Of a stretch of 64,000 nucleotides of DNA, positions 11,731 through 21,610 are shown piece by piece; the stretch's first letter is position 1, and each line of letters begins with the position of its first letter. Source of the stretch: Emydura subglobosa (lineage: Eukaryota; Chordata; Testudines; Chelidae); assembly GCA_007922225.1 (NCBI GenBank), contig ML679966.1, positions 39,399,943 to 39,463,942 of the forward strand. The letters run 5' to 3'. The position numbers and the translations under genes were made by a program. Under the pieces are notes generated by a model. It searched no databases, was not told the DNA's origin, and saw only the letters and a program-made list of their open reading frames with translations.

Positions 11731-13172
11731 TGACCACTCTATGATTCCCACATTGCTAAATGGGATGAGCACCACAGCTAGGTTGTGGTTAGATGGGAAG
11801 GAGGTCTTAGTATTGAAATGATAGATTGTGAAAGCTTGAGAACCACTATTAGAAGATGGCTTACTGATTTTTTTAAACTGAAAAATCACTTATGGAAATT
11901 TAAGCAATATATTTTACTATGAAAATCTTACAAGTAAAAGTTGTAAAATATCTTTAATCTACTATTTTGAATATATATGTTATCTGTTAATTCTTTCTAA
12001 ACCCCTCATCCTTCATGGCGGTCTGGAACACCTGGTAATCTTTCAGTAACCATTTATCACCTAGTGGCAAGATTTAACTTGCTTTCTTTTATAAGATTAA
12101 CTTTAGAACGTTGAATAGTCCTGGCTCTAAAATTTTACAATAGGTTATTAATTTAAAGTGTTTTTAAGAGTTCTGAGTTGTGGCTGAAAGGCAATTTGGA
12201 ATTTTTGAGGATAGGGAGTTTCAAATTGTCACTTTTTTCCCTTCAGACCCTCCCACCCAACTGCCTTTTTTATTCCCACCCCCACAGGATGCCTTATTAT
12301 CTTTTCTAAATTACATATGGTAATTTAGATAATTACAACTATTTTATTCTATTAGTGCCATCCATTGCCTTGAGCTTCTTTCATAAATTTATCCATGAAA
12401 TTATCAAAGGTGACTTGTGGGAAGTTTTCCCTCTAAAGTCAGATAACGTGTCCTTCAATGTTATTTTCTGTCTTGCAGATTTTGCAGGATCAGAGGAGGC
12501 AGCTAAGGGCTTCTGAATGATGCTAATTGAATTTTGATGACTGAACAGGTCAAAAACTGGAAGCGGAGTTCAAGCAACCCCTTCAGTTTTAACTGAAAAT
12601 GTTGTTTCTTATTGGAAAATGCTGTTTGAAAGAGAACTCTTTTCTAATCAAAACTGAAGAGGTATTTTGATTTCCCTGGTTTTTCTGAGGGGCATTATTT
12701 GCATTACAAGAGATAGAGTGTTAAACTTAGGAGTGGGGGTTAGAGAAGGATTGGAAGACCAAAAACTAGACGGATATCATAAAAAAGGATTTAATTAGCT
12801 TTGGAGTTTCCAAGCAACTGTTTCAAGACAGACTGAAACAGAGAGAAAGTCTTGAAGAGCCAATCCAATATAGATGGAACTAAGGCTAAAAAAAGATGAT
12901 TAGTTACTAGGAACTGAAGAATTATTAAAACTCTTCATTTTTATCGTGCATGTTTTAATTCCCCCTCTTCTGACAAAATAAACCACTCCCAGTGAATATT
13001 AAGGTTTTCCTTGGCACTTTAGTTATTGATGCAGGAGTAGAGGTACAGCACAGGAGAAAGCAGATAAAAAGAACTAGAGGGAGGAGGCAATTGGCTACCA
13101 GTATAAATGCCTTAGCTAAAACCTATATGGATATACTTTTAAATCATTTAAAAGTGTGGGAGTGGGAGTAGG
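11731..13172. other. AT-rich non-coding DNA
   Basis: No gene or named repeat recognised. The last five bases before the gypsy element, GTAGG (13,168-13,172), are its candidate left target duplication. Confidence 0.5.
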
Positions 13173-13388
13173 CTTTGAGGAACACTTGAGAAGCTTGATA
13201 ACAATAAGGGTAAGGTTTATTCCTCACACTCTTTCACAGAGCTCACATTCTTCCATTTCTTCTCCTCCCTCGCCTACACAGAGCACCCTGGGAATTGTAG
13301 TTCCTGGATCCAATGCTACAGGAACCACCAAGGAACAACCTTATAAATGCAAACTGGGAAAGCTATCAGAACCTAGTTAGATACAACA
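13173..13388 (-). repeat. 3' LTR of the gypsy element
   Basis: On the minus strand it starts TGTTGTATCTAACTAGGTTC and contains GAACTACAATTCCCAGGGTGC at 13,284-13,304 and an AATAAA polyadenylation signal at 13,216-13,221. It aligns along its length with the 5' LTR at 17,873-18,097; by eye roughly three quarters of positions agree, with several small indels. The outer end reads ...CTCAAAG rather than CA, so either the true end is a few bases inward or it has mutated. Confidence 0.8.
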
Positions 13389-13404
13389 CATCCTTCCCCT
13401 TTAG
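13389..13404 (-). other. Polypurine tract of the gypsy element
   Basis: On the minus strand CTAAAGGGGAAGGATG directly precedes the TGTTG start of the 3' LTR. A purine run at this position is the expected plus-strand primer site of an LTR retrotransposon, and its location independently supports the LTR boundary. Confidence 0.75.
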
Positions 13405-13422
13405 AATAACCATTATTAATCT

Positions 13423-13782
13423 TTAAACAGTCACTTCCAAACTATCACTTGCATCTGTACCAAAGTCTTCCAATCTTTTGGGCATTCTCCTATGTCTCAC
13501 CTTTCTCCTAATACCTGGAGAGGCAGGAACAAGATAAGGCAGTGGAGCAATTCCTACTACTATAAATTTCCCATCATCAATAATGGTGTCAGTGATGTTC
13601 TCTGCTCCAAAGTGGAAATCGGCATTCACTTCTTCAGTTGATGAACTGAAGACAATCTTGAAATATTCCATTTCTTTCCATCTATTAATAAAGCATACTC
13701 TCCTTAGATTTCTATTAATTGCAAAGGACATGAATATTTTGAATGTCCTTTTTTGACTCTGTATGGCAGCTTCACAAGACAA
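13423..13782 (-). pseudogene. gypsy pol C-terminal tail
   Basis: A 119-codon minus-strand frame ends ...RKVRHRRMPKRLEDFG, the Arg-rich R-R-P-x-R-L/Y-x-D-Y/F type ending seen at the C terminus of Ty3/gypsy integrases. It ends 35 bp before the LTR, as expected for the last part of pol. The inserted CR1 tail separates it from the integrase core upstream. The frame is open by survival rather than function, since the rest of pol is broken. Confidence 0.6.
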
Positions 13783-13823
13783 AATCTGCTATTCGAAACT
13801 TAAGGTTTAGCACATTTCTTACG

Positions 13824-13987
13824 ATAAGAACATAAAACTGGCTATACTGGGTCATACCAATAGTCCATCTATCCTGGTATTCTGTCTTCTGACAGTGGGT
13901 GGTGACAGATGCTTTGGAGAGAATGAGCAGAACAGGGGAATTATCAAGTGATCTGTTTCCCTCCCAGCTTCTGGCAGTCAGAAGCTA
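13824..13987 (-). mobile_element. CR1 LINE 3' tail inserted in gypsy pol
   Basis: The segment TAAGAACATAAAACTGGCTA followed by ACTGGGTCATACCAATAGTC is the reverse complement of a CR1 3' UTR ending ...GGATACTGGGCT.GATGG...CCAGTATGGC.GTT. The same tail is seen in plus orientation at about 39,640-39,700. Only about 165 bp were inserted. It lies between the integrase core and the pol C-terminal tail, so it jumped after the gypsy element. Confidence 0.75.
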
Positions 13988-14099
13988 TGATCTGCATACT
14001 GCCTGTGTTTCTTCTGTTTGTTCTGAACACTTTCACGACTAGCTTCATTGGAAGGTTTGGTTGAAAAAGAAAAATGTGAAAGCCTTTGACAGGTAGTCA

Positions 14100-14780
14100 A
14101 TCATGTATTTGCCTTGCATCCTCTTAATAGTTCAAAGAGTGATGCTCCTGTTAAGTGTGGTCTAGCTTTCAAACTGGTAAGTTGCAAACTTTCTTTCATC
14201 AATCTGTACATTCTCTTGACTACACCATTGGCTCTCGGATGGTATAAAGAAATCATTTTGTTCTTGATGCAGTACTATTGCTACTGAAGTATTGTTGCAT
14301 TTTAACAGAGGTCAATTGCAGTACAATTGTTCAACCAGTTCCATTGTAAATCCTTCCTGAGTGAAGACCAATGATATGAATCCACTGTTTCATTGGTAAC
14401 CTTTCCACTGAATGTAACTTCAATGTAACATTGAATGTAATGCCACTTTGAAGCATTACTAAGGCAAACCTTTGCATAATAGGCTGATCTTCAAATGGTC
14501 CCATTATGTCAAGATCCAGTTTCTTCCGCAGACAGTTGAGATAGTCATGTGATGTGAGAGGGATGCTGAAGATTTTCTATGACTTCTCATTATTAGCCCA
14601 AGCCATGCAATTCTTAATTATTTCCTCAACCTACTTGTCCAACCTTAGCCAATAGAGTCTTGCTGCAGTTGTCCTTTGGTTAGATTCATCCCCAGATGTC
14701 CTTCATATGCCAGATGGATCAATCCTTCTCTCAGAAGTGTAGGCACAACAAGATGGTCAAGTATCGAAATGTGTGTCTTT
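14100..14780 (-). pseudogene. gypsy integrase remnant
   Basis: Minus-strand translation shows LYWLRLDK then VEEIIKNCMAWANNEKS (about 14,600-14,680). This is the zinc-binding H2C2 end of the integrase, with the second Cys pair partly lost (C-x2-W instead of C-x2-C). It continues to LDLDIMGPFEDQP (about 14,485-14,525), the LDIVGPF block that starts the catalytic core with its first Asp. Downstream the core decays into stops; PREPMV-like text at about 14,235 matches the region near the last acidic residue but the motif is not certain. Confidence 0.65.
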
Positions 14781-14899
14781 ATGGTTGCAAATGTTCTAGT
14801 GTTATCATCTAGAAAGGCCATCTGTTGACCTTATAAGCTTTCGGTCCTGAAGTACCTTGTCTTCTCTCATGGCTGTTCCTCACTCTCAGACCATGATCA

Positions 14900-15312
14900 C
14901 TGCTTGAAATGTAGCAGAGATGTGTGCAATTACAAACTCTTGACAATTTTTCTATATTGCACCCTCATGGTAAGGTACGTGCAACTGAGACAGACAATCT
15001 GCCATGGTGTTCTTGCCACCTGGAAGATATTGTCTGGAAATCAAAGTCCATTAGTTTGATGGCCAATCTGGCAATTTTTGGACTGCTCACCCAGAACCGC
15101 ATGTGGTGAATAAAGCTGAAAGAGGTTTGTGATCAGATTTTAAGATAAATCTATCTGGAGTGTGCTATTGCCCAGAAACATGCCAAAGCTGCTTTCTGAA
15201 TGACAATAGGATTTTTCTGGATCAGACAGGGCTCTGGAGGCTAATGCAATAGTGACTTCTTGTTCGTTTTTAGCTAAGCAGCACCAAGACCACACTCACA
15301 AGCAAATGATTC
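14900..15312 (-). pseudogene. gypsy RNase H remnant
   Basis: Minus-strand text includes AALACFWAIAHSR (about 15,150-15,190) and RIARLAIKLMDFDFQTISS (about 15,025-15,080). These fit the E-x-A-C-x-W-A and G-M-R-I-A-R-W-x-x-R-L-M-x-F blocks of Ty3/gypsy RNase H, followed by a GRLSV segment where other elements have ADCLSR. Several stops interrupt it. It lies directly after the RT in the transcription direction. Confidence 0.65.
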
Positions 15313-16000
15313 TCACAAGAGATGCATCTCAGAATCAAAAGGCCTTAGAGCCAGGCTGGTGGAAATGGCATGCATGGTGTTTTTAAAGCTGTTCTTGCGT
15401 ACATCATCCCTATCAAACCTCACATCCTTTCTTAGGAGTTGACGCTGAGGAACTACTTTCATGGAGAATTGCTGTACAAACTTTGAAAAGTATTCTCCCA
15501 ATTCCAAGAAGGATAGAAGTTTCTCTTTGATGTCAGGCTCTGGTGCACCACAAATGGCTTTTGTTAGGTGTGGTTTTGGTTCTATGCCATTCCCAGAGAT
15601 AGTATTTCCTAGATGTGTCACTGAGTTGGTACAGAATTGACATTTCTTCTTGCTGATGGTAAGTCCATGTTGTTGAAGTTTTTTTAGAACCTTGTTTAGG
15701 ATGGTCAGATTTATGTTGGTCACACACTAGAATGTCATCTTGAAAGTAACACCCTTGTCTCTCCAAAGATCTGATGTATCATTCTTTGGAACATGAATGC
15801 TGCAGAGATTAACCAAACAACATCTGTTCAAACTGGAACAAACCTTCTGGAGCGATGAAAGCTGTGTACTTGCAGGATTCTTCCATTAAGAGCTCTGTTG
15901 GTAAGCTGAGGATAAATCAAAGATCACAAAAACTCTTGCCTCCTTCAAGTTGAGCAGCATTATACTGACATTGGGTAAAGAATGACAATCTACAATAATG
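15313..16000 (-). pseudogene. gypsy reverse transcriptase remnant
   Basis: Minus-strand text APEGLFQFEQMLFG (about 15,820-15,860) and GCYFQDDILVC (about 15,715-15,750) give the fingers/palm blocks and the Y-x-D-D equivalent; the Asp pair is intact as Q-D-D. A frameshift follows immediately. The next frame (15,313-15,723) carries the thumb: LQQHGLTISKKKCQFC, VTHLGNTISGNGI and the LLSFLELGEYFSKFV block. Length and order match Ty3/gypsy RT. At least one frameshift and several stops make it non-functional. Confidence 0.8.
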
Positions 16001-16339
16001 TTGGAATTTCAATCTCTCAAGTCCACTTAGATGCAGATGGCACCATTACAATTCCTTATGAAAATGATAGAAGAAACCTATTCTGATTAAATTAGCCAGT
16101 TCAATAGTATCTGCTATGCATAATTACAAAATTTACTCCTTGATGGCTGTCTCGGTGCTATTGGTATATTTAGCTCTTTATGCTGTATAAGCACCACATT
16201 GTTTTTTAACTGGATCTCTGTCTTAAATCTTTTTGCAACACCTCGAATATCAGTGAAAACTTTTGGAAAATCAAGATGGTACCTGGTTTTAACCTAGCCT
16301 CAGTTTGTGGGACAGGATCTCTACTATTTGAATCTAATA

Positions 16340-16640
16340 TCATCTGAAAAATCCCTTTTGATTTAATTCTACAATAGAAATTTCCTTTTGGGCTATATAG
16401 ATTTTTTTCCCTTGGGCATTATAGTCTTTGTACTCGAGGGTAGCTGTAAAATAGCCATCAATAGGGCTAAGAGATCCACCATATCCTCTGGGGTATATAT
16501 TTGGTGGATTCAACTTAGGTTGCAAACTAGCAAATAGCAAAGTGTAGAGTTGGTTGGGAATTATAGTAAAAGGCAAACCAGATTATGGTAACATCTTCAT
16601 TTTATGGCCGTTGACTTGCAGTGTGGAGAGGTACAATGAT
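16340..16640 (-). pseudogene. gypsy aspartic protease remnant
   Basis: On the minus strand LQVNGHKMKMLP then stop-S-G-LPFTIIPNQLY corresponds to the retropepsin block V-N-G-x(5)-D-[ST]-G-x-x-x-T-x-I-P. The position expected to hold the catalytic Asp now reads as a stop codon. The following 78-codon frame (LNPPNIYPRGYGG...) matches the downstream flap region found in vertebrate Ty3/gypsy polyproteins. Confidence 0.6.
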
Positions 16641-16660
16641 CTGTCACATTCAGAACACCA

Positions 16661-17300
16661 TCAGAATTCAGCTCTCCAGAATCCTAATCTCTGAACACTC
16701 CAGATACAACGATAGCAGACATAAGACTTTAGCAAAAGGTACTCTTTTTTGCACTTCTTGCATACTGATTTCTTGGCAGGACATCCTTCAACGTGTGCCA
16801 AGTGACCAGGGTCACCACATCTGTAACATTGGTAGCAATGTGATGTGTGAAAGGATAAAGGCACTGTGGATTTAGGAGCTTTGCAGGTTGCAGTCTTGTA
16901 TAAAACTGCATTAACCTCTTTAGACTGGAAGACCTCTGGTGTTGTGGAAAGTGACTTAGCACAGTGGATGGCACTCTTCACTTGTTGGGTGGTTTCTATG
17001 GGTTTCTCCAAGATAAGGCCTTTTTATCATGATGTGTCATTCATGAATCTTTGAACTGCTCATCTTCATGACAATTTGATCTCTGATCACTTCATCTGTG
17101 AAACTGGCAATTTTACAGGTTACACTCAACTCAAGTAATGCAGCTACATAGTAGTTGATGAGTTTGTGAAGCATGGGATTAGAACTTGAAGCATTTGGCA
17201 CAAATATTTTGTAGCGAATTAAAGTGATCGCCCAGGGCTCAGAAAGCAGCATCATATCAGAGTCATCTCTTGTAGTAAGTCGGTAACAGAGGAGAGATGC
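16661..17300 (-). pseudogene. gypsy gag remnant with zinc knuckle
   Basis: The minus-strand frame 17,037-17,255 reads AALLELSVTCKIASFTDEVIRDQIV, the conserved gag segment L-x-x-L-A-x-x-C-x-F-x-x-x-x-D-x-x-I-R-D of Ty3/gypsy elements. After a frameshift the frame 16,661-17,011 contains CYRCGDPGHLAHVEGCPAKK followed by CKKC, the CCHC zinc knuckle and the first half of a second one whose His is lost. This is nucleocapsid in gag, upstream of protease as expected. Confidence 0.75.
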
Positions 17301-17872
17301 TTGAAGTCTTCATTGCTTTTTATGACCAGGCTATGAAGCTGTAAAGCTTTCTACTTTTCTGGAGTGTATGTAGAAGTTTCTATAGCAATCATATAGCTGC
17401 TGAATTAAGACTTCAATTATTTACATGTGGGTGAAGGATCTCCCCAGACAGGCATGAAGAACAGTGGAGATGAAACTTGCAGCATGATAATAAATGTGGA
17501 AGCCAGCTACAGACATCCAGTGAATAAAACAATAATGGTGAAGAACAATCAGATGGTAAGAAATGTTGGTCACAGAAATGGCTGACTGGCCCCGTCAAAC
17601 TACTTTTGCAGTACTGCTGGGATGCTCAGTACTGCAGAGGAATGTGCCGGCTGGGTAAATGGAGCACTATGAAAAAATAGGCACTACCCTTTAAATTTCT
17701 TTTCTCAGCAAGCTACAGTTGTAAATAGAGCAGGCTTTAGGTCTCTGGAGTTTCCCTGGCAGCAGCAACAGCAGGTCACAGCAGCAGGAATCATGACCCC
17801 CATGTATAAGTTAGATTTTTGTTTTTCTGTGGTTCTTTTATGCTCATTGCCAGTTTGTTTGTACCTAAACCC
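17301..17872 (-). other. gypsy 5' untranslated and N-terminal gag region, not readable
   Basis: Between the recognisable gag and the 5' LTR no clear frame or tRNA primer-binding site is visible. The bases next to the LTR (minus strand GGGTTTAGGTACAAAC) do not begin with the usual TGG, so the primer site is mutated or the boundary is off by a few bases. Confidence 0.4.
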
Positions 17873-18097
17873 CTTTGAGGAAGACTTGGGAAGCTTACTA
17901 ACAGCAAAGATGATGCTTATTCCCTCACTTTTTCACAGAGCTTACATTCTTCCTTTTCTTCTTCTCCATCTCCTTTCTCACCATCCCCTGAGCATCCTGA
18001 GAATTGTAGTTCCTGAACCCAAGACTACAGGAACAACCTAGGGACAAATTTACAAATGCAAAATGGGGTAGTTATCTGAACCTAGCTAGACACAATA
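17873..18097 (-). repeat. 5' LTR of the gypsy element
   Basis: On the minus strand it starts TATTGTGTCTAGCTAGGTTC (the TG start has become TA) and contains GAACTACAATTCTCAGGATGC (17,994-18,014), the counterpart of the motif in the 3' LTR. Its polyadenylation signal reads AATAAG instead of AATAAA. It is 225 bp against 216 bp for the other LTR, the difference lying in a C/T-rich indel near 17,975. Confidence 0.8.
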
Positions 18098-18699
18098 GTA
18101 GGTTTAATAATTTGCACCCCTTTGTCCATTAGACATAATATGTGTAGGGATGCAGTTCTGCAGTGAAATAAACAATTTTGTGTAGGGTGCAAACCAATAC
18201 CTAATATGGCTCATATTTGTTTGATGTCCCAACTGTGCACCAATGCAACTTGGTGCAGAATTGAGACATCATCAAAAAGGGCCAATTAGAGTTTGGCTTT
18301 GGACCATCAATGTTGCCAACCATTTTCCAGTTTGCAGTGAATTATGTAATGAACTTCCCCACAGGCTGCTGGGCTGCAGGTGAACTTGATTAGAAAGGGA
18401 AGCTGGGGAATGAAAATGGAAACCTTTTGAGGTGTTCTTTTGGGAAGTGGGGGTGCCTGCTGCCGCCTCTAGGGGAGGCTGGTGCTGCAATAAGAAAGCT
18501 TTTCTTCATAATAATTGTGTGTGCTGTCCTTGCATATCCTAGTTGTAAAGGATGAGCTCACATTCTTATTTGGTTCAATTTCTTCTGTGCCAGGGTGCTA
18601 GCAAAGCATTTGGGATCTCTGCCTCCCAGCTCTAACAAGCTGTGTCCCAACTCCTATTCCACACCTAGAGAGAATAATCATATGCGTAAGACATACATT
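18098..18699. other. Non-coding interval
   Basis: Starts with the candidate GTAGG target duplication of the gypsy element (18,098-18,102). No further gene or named repeat; open frames are short. Confidence 0.5.
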
Positions 18700-18899
18700 A
18701 CTAACCGTGAGGGTAATTAACCACTGGTACAATTTACTGGGGGTCCTGCTGGATTCTCCATCACAGGCAATTTTTAAATCAAGATTGGATTGTTTTTAAA
18801 GGTATACTTTAATTCAAAAGGAATTATGGGGAAGTTCTATGGCCTGTGTTATACAGGAGGTCAGTCCAGATGATCTCAGTGGTCTCTTCTGGAATCTGT
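18700..18899 (+). mobile_element. CR1 LINE 3' end
   Basis: GTGAGGGTAATTAACCACTG, then GGATTCTCCATCACAGGCAA, then ATGGCCTGTGTTATACAGGA and GGTCAGTCCAGATGATCTCA are successive blocks of a CR1 3' end, in order and in plus orientation. The terminal 8-bp repeat is eroded to CTTCTGGAATCTG. Strongly 5'-truncated. Confidence 0.75.
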
Positions 18900-21299
18900 T
18901 TAAAGTTTGCTAGCGTATACAAGCTTAAAATTCGCTTTCCACAAGCTTCATGTGAAGCTGAATCATTCAGTTGTTCTTGGAAATCAAACACAAAATGGAT
19001 GCAAACATGGCTGAGATGCACTAATTTTTTAATTTGAGTGGCAATTTACCAGCTGTAACATGTATTACAATTCTTACATTTTCCCAGTGTAATTGCAATA
19101 TCTTTGGAGAAAGAGCAAGCTGACACAAGAAAGAAAAGGTCTGAAGAATTTTAATAATTTAGAAGTTCTTTCTATAACTATGTGTTCTATTGGATTAATA
19201 TTGTGCTGTAATTGGACAATTGAGTTGCATTTGAGTAGGACCAATGGAAGTTGCATCATTTTGATGATGGGGGGGGGAATTGTTACTCATTATGCCAATT
19301 TAATTAAGTGTAAACAAAGATCCTCCTATGTGCTGAGATTCAAAAACTTTTTCCCAAGTGAAAACAAAACCATAAAGAGGGCAGATTGGCAAATGACACT
19401 ATAAAATTTTGAAGTTTGCCCTCAAATTTCAACATGATCTTCAACTCCATCAACATTACGATGAAGCTATTTTCATTAATTTTTGTTTCATCTTAAACTG
19501 CCTCATAGCACCTATCTTAAAACAATAGTGATCAAACAGTGACCATTTTTTTTCCTGTCCAGAGGTCCAGATTAAATTGTAGTATCCTCTTAGAAGGTGT
19601 ATGGGATATTCTGTCTGCTTTCTCCAATGAAATTCTGGCTAGTTATTACACATAACGTAAGTATTTCACTGGCTTGCAGATTACTGTTCCATGAGATGTT
19701 CTCTATTGTGATAGTACTTGAACTTGATGCATTTATATTGTCTATTAACTATCTTTAATTTTCCAGAAATGGTAACTTGGCGGAAATTTGCAAGCATATA
19801 GACTGTCAATTTTTGCAAGGAAAAATTTAGATCTATCAGAGTCTGGGAGAGAAAATATGTACAAGATATTGATATTGCTGAAAGGGTTTGATTAAGACAA
19901 TGAAGTGATAGGCACGGGATTTGGAAGAGAACTAAAGGATTTAAAGGAAAAATATATGTTCTAATTCAGGATGTGTGTGTACCATTTAAAAATGATAAAA
20001 TATGTATGATCAATCAGATATAGGGACTACCACAATCCTACTGGGACACAGAATATTCTTATAGTACAAAAAAGAAGCTCCATGACACTATTAGAGAGAC
20101 ACAGAAGAGGATGAAGCCAATCAGAAATGTTCTAAAATCTCATTGGGAAAGTTATACTGACAATAAGTAAAAGATTCTTCTGGAAGTGAATAGAAGCAAT
20201 AAAAGATTATTTAAATACTCAGACTGGAATACATCACTGAGGAAAGTAACTGGACCAGGAAGAGACAATTATGGGAATTCAAACACAGAAACAAGACAAG
20301 AAAAACTAACTTAGTTCTCGTCCTTGGTATTCACCAGGAAAACTACAAGTGAAATAAAAGAATGGAACACAGTTTTCAAAGACTGAAAAACAGGGAACAC
20401 TAATAGTCACAAGTACTAGGAACTTTTCTTTTGCTATTATCACAGCAGCCTGACAAGGTCTCAGTGTAGATAGGTTACACCTTAAATTGTCCAGGTGTCT
20501 AGACACAGCTCATAATCTCACTATTGGGGGCAGTTTATAGTTAAGAGCTAAAGAATTACTGAGGCTAGGTGCTGATCTATCTTAGCTATGGCTCTTAAAT
20601 CAGAAAGTCTAATGCCCAGTAATAGTATTGTAGAGTTAAGTGTTTCAGTGTAAACAGAGTTGTGAGTTTGGCTGTTATTTCAAAATTAATTTGTTGAAAA
20701 TTTTATATAGATCACCAAGGGATGATGAATGAGGTTTTCAGAACCAGTCTCAATCATTTTAATGTTGTTACACAAATTATCCAGGAAAGGCTAGTTCTTT
20801 GCTCATTCTCTGCTGCCATTTGGGTACTAGATGGATCATTCTTTTAACCCCCTCCACCTCTGTAAAAATACTCAGGCTTTACCTTGTCCCAGTTTATAGT
20901 TGGCTCTTAAAGCATATGCTTGGTGTAACTCACATATACTATAACTGCTCAAGCTACACTCAAAAAATCTAAAGCAAAATAGGAAGCTTTTCTAAATTAA
21001 TTGACTATATTGAAGAACCTTGCTAGAAAAAAATATATATTGACCTGTGTTAACTGTATGAGAAAAAGAGAAATTTTCTGATGTCTCAATGTGAAGATGG
21101 ATAGGTAGCCTTTTATTGTTTTACTTATCATTTAGATTTATATACATGCTAATAAACAGCATTTACTATTAAGCACGCTTATAACCTATAACATTTTAAA
21201 TATCACAAATACCCTAACTGTAGCAATACATTTAATTTTAACCTACCACCAATAAGCTAGGCACCTTAAAAACTCAAATCCTCTGCCTCCTTCAGCAAG
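18900..21299. other. AT-rich non-coding DNA
   Basis: No gene recognised. Around 20,060-20,340 the plus strand gives weak LINE-like text (KRLFKYSDWNTSL...VTGP, then FSSLVFT) resembling the pre-RT linker of CR1-type ORF2, but it is too decayed for a firm call. The longest frame elsewhere (19,093-19,404) shows no family signature. Confidence 0.4.
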
Positions 21300-21309
21300 T
21301 CCCCATCCT

Positions 21310-21610
21310 TACACTACTCCCCTGACTCTCTCCATTTTCAAATTCCTTGGTGAAAAAATGGGCTTTGCAGTGTGCCCTGAAGGTCATCAGAAAGTGAGTA
21401 TTTCAGACCATATGTAGAAAGAATCTAGAGCCATGGGCCCCTCTAAGAGAACATCCCATCTTTATAACAGGGCTTCATCTTGAATGACTTGATCGTATGG
21501 CATGAGGAGATAGATCTTACCAGTAAGAGACTGCCTAAGCCATTAAGACTTTTTAGCTCCAAACCAGTACTGTAAACCTCTCTCAGAAACCTACAAGCAG
21601 ATTTGCTATC
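21310..21610 (-). mobile_element. L2-clade LINE fragment, ORF2 C-terminal side
   Basis: The plus strand reads GGGCTTTGCAGTGTGCCCTG then AAGGTCATCAG, AGAGCCATGGGCCCCTC and CCAGTACTG. On the minus strand this corresponds to the end of an L2/Rex-type ORF2 and the following sequence. The piece at 44,690-44,890 is the adjoining upstream part of the same kind of element. Recognition is from the known amniote repeat and is moderate. Confidence 0.45.

Larger units (their letters stand above)
13173..18097 (-). mobile_element. Ty3/gypsy LTR retrotransposon, decayed, nearly full length
   Basis: Two direct repeats (13,173-13,388 and 17,873-18,097) bound an internal region. On the minus strand it reads in order: gag with a zinc knuckle, aspartic protease, RT, RNase H, integrase and a basic C-terminal tail, the Ty3/gypsy order. 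GTAGG flanks both outer ends (13,168-13,172; 18,098-18,102), fitting a 5-bp target duplication. A polypurine tract lies against the inner edge of the 3' LTR. Every domain carries stops or frameshifts and a CR1 tail (13,824-13,987) has inserted near the 3' end. Total length is about 4.9 kb including that insertion. No envelope-like frame is seen. Confidence 0.85.

Noticed and set aside
19093..19404. 103-codon ORF as a possible small gene
   Set aside because: Low complexity, no motif, and interrupted by a G run; no supporting context.
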